The notes below the pieces were generated by a model. It ran no database searches and was not told the DNA's origin. It worked only from the letters and a program-made list of their open reading frames with translations. The translations under genes were made by a program, and so were the position numbers. A stretch of 5,636 nucleotides of DNA from SKVR01 sp041642035 (lineage in GTDB: Bacteria > Bacteroidota > Bacteroidia > Bacteroidales > UBA7960): contig JBEPXC010000243.1 in NCBI GenBank assembly GCA_041642035.1, positions 1 to 5,636 on the forward strand, given 5' to 3'. Below are positions 1-4,518 of this stretch, in pieces. Every line of letters starts with the position of its first letter. The first letter of the stretch is position 1.

Positions 1-407
1 CCGTGGGTAGAGGTGTGGCTGTCGCCGCATACGATGGTCATACCCGGCTGGGTAATGCCCATCTCGGGTCCTATAACGTGCACGATGCCGTTGAAGGGGT
101 GGCCCAGGCCATAAAGAGAAATGCCGTTTTCTGCACAGTTTTTCGTGAGCATATTTACCTGCACCCGGCTCAGCTCATCCTGTATGGTGAGATGTTGATT
201 CTCGGTGGGGATGTTGTGGTCTGCCGTGGCTACAGTCTTCTCCGGACGGGCTACCTTAAGCCCCCTTTTTTTGAGTCCGGCAAAGGCCTGTGGCGAAGTG
301 ACCTCATGAATAAAATGACGGTCGATGTAAAACACCCCGGTATCCTTGTCTATGGGTTCAACAATGTGCTTATCCCATATTTTGTCTATAATCGTTTTTC
401 CAGCCAA
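1..407 (-). CDS. leuC: 3-isopropylmalate dehydratase large subunit, N-terminal part (cut by window edge)
   Basis: Encodes the first 135 residues of the large subunit of isopropylmalate isomerase, the [4Fe-4S] aconitase-family enzyme that interconverts 2- and 3-isopropylmalate in cytosolic leucine synthesis; it works with LeuD, which is not in the window. Reading the minus strand gives MAGKTIIDKIWDKHIV, then YIDRHFIHEVTSPQAFAGL (residues 27-45), ADHNIPT (62-68), and GMTIVCGDSHTSTH (122-135), all hallmark blocks of LeuC. The three cluster cysteines of the family lie further on, outside the window. I place the start at a TTG codon (405-407) because a TAA lies in frame only a few codons upstream, no ATG lies between, and the protein from TTG begins like other LeuC proteins (M-A-x-K-T). 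It follows leuA by 75 bases, so it is probably cotranscribed. Family assignment is firm; the exact start is likely but not proven. Confidence 0.93.
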   Translation of the reverse strand, partial: MAGKTIIDKIWDKHIVEPIDKDTGVFYIDRHFIHEVTSPQAFAGLKKRGLKVARPEKTVATADHNIPTENQHLTIQDELSRVQVNMLTKNCAENGISLYGLGHPFNGIVHVIGPEMGITQPGMTIVCGDSHTSTH

Positions 408-482
408 TGGTTTAATTTTTTAAAAGTTATTGTAATAGGGTTAGGGGCAGGGGGCAGATGTGCATCCCCAGATACCTTTTGT
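408..482 (-). other. leuA-leuC spacer with G-rich tract
   Basis: Spacer of 75 bases. On the plus strand 436-456 carries three G runs (GGG, GGGG, GGGGG), followed by a CCCC at 467-470 that can pair with the last run around the small dyad GATGTGCATC. In the minus-strand mRNA this gives only a short, bulged hairpin, with no U-run after it, so I do not call it a terminator. The last 20 bases before the leuC TTG are A/T-rich, as at the other gene starts here. No Shine-Dalgarno sequence is evident. Confidence 0.4.
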
Positions 483-1979
483 TTAAGATATTTTGCCCAA
501 CGCATCCAGAAAAGCTTCCACCGAAGCGGTGATGATATCGGTATGAGCAGAGAAGCCGTAATAGATACTGCCTTTATGCTCTACCTGTACATGTACCTTG
601 CCCAGATCGTCACTGCCACGGGTGATGGCCTGGATGAGGAACTCCTCAAGCCGTACCCTTCTCTTAAGCAGGCTCTTCACCGCGCTGAAGGATGCATCGA
701 TAGGTCCGTTGCCCGAAGCTGTTTCGGTGAAGATGTCGCCGTTGAAACTGATTTGTACCGTAGCGGTAGGAATGGTTGACTTGCCGCATACCACCTGCAA
801 AGAGATGAGCTCTATGGGGCGCTTGCCTTTTTCCTTGCCTGCGCCGGCCAGGGCTTCCAGATCTTCCTCGGTGATGTCTTTTTTCTTGTCGGCAACCTCG
901 AGGAAGCGTTCGTAGACATCATCCAGCTCAGCCAGTTCGAAGGAATAGCCCAGCATCTGCAACCTGTGTTTCAGGGCGGCTCTTCCGCTTCTTGCCGTGA
1001 GCACGATAGAAGACTCCTTTACACCCACCTCTGCAGGATCGATGATCTCGTAGTTGAGACGGTTCTTCAACACCCCGTCCTGGTGGATGCCCGAAGAGTG
1101 CGCGAAAGCGTTTCTTCCCACAATAGCCTTGTTGGGCTGCACAGGCATGCGCATGAGCGTAGATACCAGCTTGCTCGACTTCATGATCTGTTTGGTGTCG
1201 ATGCCGGTTTCATAATCCAGGTCGTGGTGACTACGGATGGCCATCACCACCTCTTCGAGAGAGGTGTTTCCGGCACGTTCGCCGATGCCATTCACGGTAA
1301 CCTCTATCTGGCGTGCACCGTTCTGGATTCCTGAAATGGTGTTGGCGGTGGCCATGCCCAGGTCGTTGTGACAATGGGTGGAGAGAATGGCCTTGTCGAT
1401 GTTGGGCACATTGTTGACCAACCAGGCGATCTTCTCACCATACTCCTTGGGCAGACAGTAGCCTGTGGTGTCGGGAATGTTTACCACGGTAGCGCCGGCT
1501 TTGATAACCGCTTCCACCACCCGGGCAAGGTATTCGTTATCGGTACGCCCGGCATCTTCGGCATAGAATTCAACATCATCCACAAAAGATTTGGCATACT
1601 TCACGCATTCAATGGCTCTTTTGATGATGTCTTCCTTATTGGAATTCAGTTTATGAAAGATATGGAAATCAGAGGTTCCAATGCCCGTATGGATGCGTTT
1701 GCGCTTGGCAAACTTCAGGGCATCGGCAGCCACTTCTATATCTTTCTTCACCGCCCGGGTGAGGGCACAGATGATGGGACGTTCAACAGATTTGGATATC
1801 TCTACCACCGAATTGAAATCGCCGGGGCTGGAAATGGGAAAACCTGCCTCGATGACATCTACGCCTAATTTTTCAAGCTGACGCGCCACCTCTATCTTCT
1901 CGATGGTGTTAAGCTGACAACCGGGGACCTGTTCTCCGTCGCGCAAGGTTGTATCAAAAATATAAATTTTATTACCCAT
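483..1979 (-). CDS. leuA: 2-isopropylmalate synthase
   Basis: Condenses acetyl-CoA with 2-ketoisovalerate to 2-isopropylmalate, the committed step of leucine synthesis in the cytosol. The 498-residue product has the full family layout. A TIM-barrel catalytic domain starts with FDTTLRDGEQ (8-17, metal/substrate residues R13 and D14). The metal ligands sit in THCHND (H202, H204, D206), and the second signature NGIGERAGNTSLEE (230-243) follows. A linker contains HSSGIHQDG (294-302). The C-terminal LeuA dimer domain, about 388-498, contains GNGPIDASFSAV (423-434); in the family this domain binds leucine for feedback inhibition. The length fits the bacterial LeuA type of about 500-520 residues. 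The ATG at 1977-1979 is preceded by an A-rich AATAAAAAGTC and gives the expected N-terminus. Homocitrate or citramalate synthase are the usual confusions, but leuC directly downstream and the full dimer domain favour LeuA. Confidence 0.96.
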   Translation of the reverse strand: MGNKIYIFDTTLRDGEQVPGCQLNTIEKIEVARQLEKLGVDVIEAGFPISSPGDFNSVVEISKSVERPIICALTRAVKKDIEVAADALKFAKRKRIHTGIGTSDFHIFHKLNSNKEDIIKRAIECVKYAKSFVDDVEFYAEDAGRTDNEYLARVVEAVIKAGATVVNIPDTTGYCLPKEYGEKIAWLVNNVPNIDKAILSTHCHNDLGMATANTISGIQNGARQIEVTVNGIGERAGNTSLEEVVMAIRSHHDLDYETGIDTKQIMKSSKLVSTLMRMPVQPNKAIVGRNAFAHSSGIHQDGVLKNRLNYEIIDPAEVGVKESSIVLTARSGRAALKHRLQMLGYSFELAELDDVYERFLEVADKKKDITEEDLEALAGAGKEKGKRPIELISLQVVCGKSTIPTATVQISFNGDIFTETASGNGPIDASFSAVKSLLKRRVRLEEFLIQAITRGSDDLGKVHVQVEHKGSIYYGFSAHTDIITASVEAFLDALGKIS

Positions 1980-2054
1980 GACTTTTTATTTAGTTATTGC
2001 TCAGGTTTGTGAAAACCCGGTACACATAAAAGTTTTGGTGAATACTGTGTTTTA
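1980..2054 (-). promoter_or_regulatory. ilvC-leuA spacer / leuA leader
   Basis: Spacer of 75 bases between the ilvC stop and the leuA start. On the minus strand it carries TTTTCACAAACCTGA (complement of 2001-2015), closely like TTTCATAAACCTAA upstream of ilvC at 3121-3132, each about 20 to 30 bases before the ATG. No terminator-like hairpin with a U-run is visible, which supports cotranscription with ilvC. The motif's role is unknown. Confidence 0.3.
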
Positions 2055-3101
2055 CTATTGGTTTTCAGGCCTGAGTTTTCTAACTGCTGCACCTGCCTGC
2101 CACATCTCTGACTCGCGCAGTTCAGCAAGTTCTGCTTCAAGTTTCACACGGTAATCGGGTTGGCTGTTGGAATCGATGGATCGTTGTGATTCATTTCCTT
2201 TGGCCACCTCCTGGTACAATTCATCAAAAACGGGTAAGGAGGCATCACGGAATTTCTTCCACCAGTCCAGTGCTCCCCGCTGTGCGGTGGTTGAGCAGTT
2301 GGCATACATCCAGTCCATGCCGTTTTCGGCCACCAGGGGCATAAGGCTCTGGGTGAGTTCTTCAACGGTTTCGTTAAAGGCTTCCGATGGCGAATGTCCG
2401 TTCTTGCGCAATACCTGGTATTGTGCAGCAAATATTCCCTGGATGGCGCCCATGAGGGTACCGCGTTCGCCAGTGAGGTCGCTGTACACTTCTTTCTTAA
2501 AGGTGGTTTCAAAGAGATAACCACTTCCAACACCTATGCCCAGGGCAACCACTTTGTCCCATGCCTTTCCGGTAGCATCCTGGAAGATGGCATAGCTTGA
2601 ATTGAGGCCTCTGCCTTCCAGAAACATGCGGCGCAGACTGGTTCCCGATCCCTTGGGTGCGATAAGCACTACATCAACATCTTCGGGCGGGATGATGCCC
2701 GTTTGTTCCTTATAGGTGATGCCAAAGCCATGGGAGAAATATAATGTTTTTCCTTTGGTAAGACTGGCTTTTACGCTAGGCCACAGGCTGATCTGTCCTG
2801 CATCCGACAACAGGTACTGGATGACGGTACCTCTTTTGAGCGCCTCTTCGATGGTAAAGAGCGTCTCTCCGGGTATCCATCCATCGGCCACGGCTTTATC
2901 CCATGATTTTGAATTCTGTCGCTGCCCAATGATGACATTGAAGCCGTTATCCTTGAGGTTCAACGCCTGCCCGGGACCTTGCACACCATAGCCTATTACT
3001 GCGATGGTCTCATCCTTCATTACTTCTTTGGCTTTCGACAAGGGAAATTCTTCTCTTGTTACCACGTTTTCTACTGTTCCTCCGAAATTAATTTTTGCCA
3101 T
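2055..3101 (-). CDS. ilvC: Ketol-acid reductoisomerase, class I (short form)
   Basis: Isomerises and reduces acetolactate or acetohydroxybutyrate to the dihydroxy acid, needing Mg2+ and NAD(P)H, in valine, isoleucine and leucine synthesis. The 348-residue product has an N-terminal Rossmann domain with the coenzyme loop GYGVQGPGQA (37-46) and GQRQNSKS (59-66), whose Arg and Ser residues would suit NADPH phosphate binding (inference). SHGFGI (123-128) precedes the helical domain. The metal-binding acids are D208 and E212 in SDLTGE and E244 and E248 in ETVEE, at the spacing known for class I enzymes; the substrate-contacting CSTTA is at 269-273. It is slightly longer than typical class I enzymes (about 330) and lacks the duplicated knot of the class II enzyme of E. 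coli. The glycine-rich loop GPGQA in place of the common GHAHA is, as I recall, normal for Bacteroidota. The ATG at 3101 gives MAKINFGGTVENVV. The first eight bases, ATGGCAAA, recur twice upstream as orphan copies. Confidence 0.97.
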   Translation of the reverse strand: MAKINFGGTVENVVTREEFPLSKAKEVMKDETIAVIGYGVQGPGQALNLKDNGFNVIIGQRQNSKSWDKAVADGWIPGETLFTIEEALKRGTVIQYLLSDAGQISLWPSVKASLTKGKTLYFSHGFGITYKEQTGIIPPEDVDVVLIAPKGSGTSLRRMFLEGRGLNSSYAIFQDATGKAWDKVVALGIGVGSGYLFETTFKKEVYSDLTGERGTLMGAIQGIFAAQYQVLRKNGHSPSEAFNETVEELTQSLMPLVAENGMDWMYANCSTTAQRGALDWWKKFRDASLPVFDELYQEVAKGNESQRSIDSNSQPDYRVKLEAELAELRESEMWQAGAAVRKLRPENQ

Positions 3102-3240
3102 AATGTTTTTGATTTTTTGTTAGGTTTATGAAATTGATTTAATTCGATATTTTTCTCTTTGTTTATAATTATCATCTCTTTGCGCCGTCACTAAAGAAAT
3201 TCTTCTAAAAACTATTTTTTCCGGCGCAACATTAAATTGG
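3102..3240 (-). promoter_or_regulatory. ilvC leader with long-range stem
   Basis: A/T-rich leader directly upstream of ilvC. TTGCGCCG (3180-3187) and CGGCGCAA (3222-3229) form a perfect 8-bp stem around an A/T-rich loop of 34 bases; the same pair recurs at 3519-3526 and 3561-3568. Inside the loop, on the minus strand, TAGTTTTT resembles the Bacteroidota -7 element TAnnTTTG with one mismatch, and a TTTA lies 18 bases upstream where the -33 TTTG would be. This is a weak promoter match only. Downstream of the stem a short frame begins ATG ATA ATT ATA at 3175. The region is plausibly a promoter, operator or leader for ilvC-leuA-leuC, but nothing in it proves which. Confidence 0.3.
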
Positions 3241-3249
3241 TTTCTTCAC
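3122..3249. repeat. Direct repeat of 128 bases, copy A (ilvC-proximal)
   Basis: This noncoding segment, from AGGTTTATGAAATTG to GGTTTCTTCAC, is matched base for base at 3461-3588 except for one A/T difference at 3141/3480 (127 of 128 by eye). It includes the TTGCGCCG...CGGCGCAA stem. On its ilvC side copy A has ten extra bases (GATTTTTTGT) before the ATTATGGCAAA start site that copy B lacks. The similarity continues leftward in both copies through the start site and rightward through the REP-like hairpins, becoming patchy near 3310-3365. Confidence 0.92.
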
Positions 3250-3253
3250 TTCA

Positions 3254-3301
3254 CCACGGGTTTACACCCGTGGCTATTCACATTAAGCCCCTTCAGGGCT
3301 T
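3254..3301. repeat. REP-like double hairpin, copy A
   Basis: Two hairpins lie close together. CCACGGGT (3254-3261) pairs with ACCCGTGG (3266-3273) around a loop of 4, and AAGCCC (3285-3290) pairs with GGGCTT (3296-3301) around CTTCA; CTATTCACATT separates them. I recognise this paired arrangement from intergenic regions of many Bacteroidota genomes, where it looks like REP elements mobilised by REP-associated tyrosine transposases; that link is from memory and no transposase gene is present here. The second hairpin is followed by a T-run on the plus strand, but no plus-strand gene exists for it to terminate. Confidence 0.7.
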
Positions 3302-3348
3302 TTTTTTCTTTGTAATGCCAGCAGTGCAGTTTTCCAGGCATTGCTGGT

Positions 3349-3438
3349 TTTAGCTTCGCTGCTATTCCTCCTTAGTAAGATCCTGTGTGTATTGTCATTT
3401 CGACCGCAGGGAGACCACGAAGTAGCAGCGAAGCTAAA
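3349..3438. repeat. Inverted-repeat element with perfect 16-base arms
   Basis: TTTAGCTTCGCTGCTA at 3349-3364 is the exact reverse complement of 3423-3438; the pairing extends a few bases outward with one unpaired base. The 58-base interior holds one copy of the TCATTTCGACCG...GGGAGA repeat (3394-3414). The right end abuts CTC-TTTGCCAT, the orphan ilvC start, just as the element at 3726-3866 abuts the next one. It looks like a small non-autonomous palindromic insertion. Confidence 0.75.
3394..3414 (+). repeat. TCATTTCGACCG-type dispersed repeat, copy 1
   Basis: One of three copies in the gap of a 21-base sequence with core CATTTCGACCGCAGGGAGA. The others are at 3732-3752 (inverted) and 3840-3860 (same orientation). 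In my memory close variants of this sequence are scattered between genes in Bacteroidota and often yield spurious peptides such as CHFDRREKSL or VISTAGRNL, both of which appear in translations of this gap. Confidence 0.7.
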
Positions 3439-3460
3439 CCTCTTTGCCATAATGTTTTTT

Positions 3461-3588
3461 AGGTTTATGAAATTGATTTTATTCGATATTTTTCTCTTTG
3501 TTTATAATTATCATCTCTTTGCGCCGTCACTAAAGAAATTCTTCTAAAAACTATTTTTTCCGGCGCAACATTAAATTGGTTTCTTCAC
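3461..3588. repeat. Direct repeat of 128 bases, copy B (ilvN-proximal)
   Basis: Second copy of the ilvC leader, offset by 339 bases from copy A and differing at one base by eye. That base change turns GAATTAAATC into GAATAAAATC (minus strand), which ends the short ATG ATA ATT ATA frame after 11 codons in this copy. The copy leads into an orphan ATGGCAAA rather than into ilvC. Near-identity without coding function means either recent duplication or continued homogenisation. Confidence 0.92.
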
Positions 3589-3633
3589 CACGGGTTTCAC
3601 CCGTGGCTATTCACATTAAGCCCCTTCAGGGCT
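3588..3633. repeat. REP-like double hairpin, copy B
   Basis: Same arrangement as the copy at 3254-3301. CCACGGGT (3588-3595) pairs with ACCCGTGG (3599-3606), and AGCCC (3619-3623) pairs with GGGCT (3629-3633) around CTTCA. It lacks the five-base CTTCA insertion that precedes copy A, its first loop is one base shorter, and the T-run after it is interrupted. It was probably duplicated together with the adjoining leader rather than inserted independently. Confidence 0.68.
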
Positions 3634-3725
3634 CTTCTTTCTCTGCAATGCCTGTATTGCTTCATTCGGGCACTGTAGGTTTTAACTTCGCTGTTACTCT
3701 GTGGACTCCCTTTAGACGCGACTTT

Positions 3726-3866
3726 GAGGTTTCTCCCTGCGGTCGAAATGACACCCATCGTTGGCTTGGTGGGTGGGAGATATTGGGTGGCGGCGGAGCC
3801 GCCACCCAATATCTCCCCTTAATTTAAATCTACGCGTTTGTCATTTCGACCGCAGGGAGAAATCTC
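3726..3866. mobile_element. Nested concentric palindromic element, MITE-like
   Basis: Outer arms of 28 bases, 3726-3753 and 3839-3866, are reverse complements with one mismatch (GAGGTTTC versus GAGATTTC). Each arm contains the TCATTTCGACCG...GGGAGA repeat (3732-3752 and 3840-3860). Inside lies a perfect 20-bp hairpin (3775-3817). Both inverted repeats are centred on base 3796, with 21 unpaired bases on each side. The right arm ends exactly where TTTGCCAT, the orphan ilvC start, begins. There is no open frame for a transposase, so if mobile it is non-autonomous. The target duplication, if any, may be the ATTATGGCAAA motif. The inverted-repeat structure is certain; mobility is inferred. Confidence 0.6.
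3775..3817. repeat. Perfect 20-bp hairpin, loop GGA
   Basis: GGGAGATATTGGGTGGCGGC (3775-3794) is followed by GGA and then its exact reverse complement (3798-3817). The stem is GC-rich at the tip and very stable in RNA or as a cruciform. In the ilvN transcript it begins 82 bases past the stop. It lacks a U-run on either strand, so it is not a classical intrinsic terminator; it could stabilise the 3' end of an ilvBN transcript or slow polymerase. Confidence 0.9.
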
Positions 3867-3899
3867 TTTGCCATAATAGATTTTGTCAGGTTATGAAAA
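3867..3899 (-). other. Relic ilvC start and leader directly after ilvN
   Basis: On the minus strand the 25 bases after the ilvN stop read TTTTCATAACCTGACAAAAT then CTATT, followed by ATGGCAAA (3874-3867). This matches the real ilvC leader, ATTTCATAAACCTAACAAAA...CATT-ATGGCAAA, with small gaps. The frame from this ATG runs only 14 codons (MAKRFLPAVEMTNA) before a stop at 3830, because repeat sequence replaces ilvC after the eighth base. A 25-base gap is a normal operon spacing, so this is probably where ilvC once began. Confidence 0.5.
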
Positions 3900-4457
3900 T
3901 CAGTTATTCAACACCTTCATCCTGTCTTCCTGAAGCTTCTTCAGGTAGCTGTTCAGGGGTTCTTTCTTTAATTTGTTGATGGCGATCCTGCCCGAACGGG
4001 TAAACTGCGTCAGGCCGTAAGGATCGAGCTTTTCATACAACTCCTGGGTTTCTTCCTTATGACCGGTCTTTTCGATGACGGTATAGTCGGGCGTGATCTC
4101 CAGGATGCGCGCGCCATAGCGTCTGACCAGCTTCTCTATTTCATTGCCCTCCAGCAGCGAACGCGTGGGCACTTTATACAGGGCCACCTCCTGGTATACT
4201 ATCTCGTCGGCGGTGAAAGAATAGGCCTTCAATACATCGATGCGCTTCTCAATCTGTTTTACCAGCTTCTCCACCTCTTCAGGGGTTGAGTAGATGACCA
4301 TGGTAAACTTGTGAATGCCATGGATGGCCGATTCTGAGGTGGTGAGGCTTTCTATGTTGATGCGTCGCCGGGTGAAAACGGTGGTGATTTGGTTGAGCAG
4401 GCCTACCTGGTTTTCTGAGTATATGGTGAGGGTAAACTCTTCTTTTATATTTTTCAT
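3900..4457 (-). CDS. ilvN: Acetolactate synthase small (regulatory) subunit
   Basis: Regulatory subunit of acetohydroxyacid synthase: it activates the IlvB catalytic subunit and, in the family, confers feedback inhibition by valine. The 185-residue product has an N-terminal ACT domain (about 6-80) with NQVGLLNQITTVFTRRRINI (16-35), the typical glycine-containing turn and helix that bind the effector. A second ACT-like C-terminal domain (about 88-165) includes YKVPT (94-98) and ends in RSGRIAI (154-160), with a charged tail. It is somewhat longer than the enterobacterial IlvH (about 163), mainly at the C-terminus. The start at 4457 (MKNIKEEFTL) gives the full ACT domain; upstream sequence is A/T-rich without a clear Shine-Dalgarno. 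It lies 61 bases after ilvB, the usual pairing for a holoenzyme. The stop is followed after 25 bases by a relic ilvC start. Confidence 0.95.
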   Translation of the reverse strand: MKNIKEEFTLTIYSENQVGLLNQITTVFTRRRINIESLTTSESAIHGIHKFTMVIYSTPEEVEKLVKQIEKRIDVLKAYSFTADEIVYQEVALYKVPTRSLLEGNEIEKLVRRYGARILEITPDYTVIEKTGHKEETQELYEKLDPYGLTQFTRSGRIAINKLKKEPLNSYLKKLQEDRMKVLNN

Positions 4458-4518
4458 AACACTGTTATTTATTGCTGATGGATAACTCCTGATGATTGGT
4501 TACAGCCGCATGCTGCAG

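Larger units (their letters stand above)
3283..3450 (-). other. Frame from an orphan copy of the ilvC start (55 codons, probably not a gene)
   Basis: The bases at 3443-3450 repeat ATGGCAAA, the first eight bases of ilvC, preceded by the same leader as the real gene. The frame opened here, MAKRFSFAATSW..., runs for 55 codons through the inverted repeat and the REP-like hairpin and stops at 3283. After the third codon it has no relation to IlvC. Its sequence is repeat-derived, so it is most likely a by-product of leader duplication. It could still be translated, since all upstream sequence that serves ilvC is duplicated with it. Confidence 0.35.

Noticed and set aside
436..456. G-rich tract GGGTTAGGGGCAGGGGG, considered as a G-quadruplex.
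   Set aside because: Only three G runs are present; a fourth run is missing, so an intramolecular quadruplex is not supported.
3..779. Long plus-strand open frame of 258 codons across leuC and the end of leuA.
   Set aside because: It lies antisense to leuC and leuA, whose frames carry clear family motifs, and its own translation has no recognisable domain.
1368..1868. Plus-strand open frame of 166 codons inside leuA.
   Set aside because: Antisense shadow of the TIM-barrel coding region of leuA; the same holds for the other plus-strand frames over ilvC, ilvN and ilvB.
3206..3236. Candidate Bacteroidota promoter (TTTA, 18 bases, TAGTTTTT on the minus strand).
   Set aside because: Both elements mismatch the TTTG / TAnnTTTG consensus and the region is A/T-rich, so I mention it under the leader but do not call a promoter.
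3285..3307. Hairpin AAGCCC-CTTCA-GGGCTT followed by eight T on the plus strand, like an intrinsic terminator.
   Set aside because: No plus-strand gene precedes it, and on the minus strand, where the operon is transcribed, no U-run follows. It is better read as part of the REP-like unit.
3094..3874. CRISPR-like array, because of repeated units.
   Set aside because: There are only two or three units of unequal length with palindromic content and no short regular spacers; the pattern is tandem duplication with interspersed repeats.
3341..3979. Several frames of 68-83 codons in the ilvN-ilvC gap on both strands (plus: 3341-3547, 3576-3827, 3761-3979; minus: 3597-3809).
   Set aside because: They are translations of the repeat elements, giving peptides such as CHFDRREKSL and VISTAGRNL that I recognise as repeat artefacts. 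They overlap one another and have no domain.
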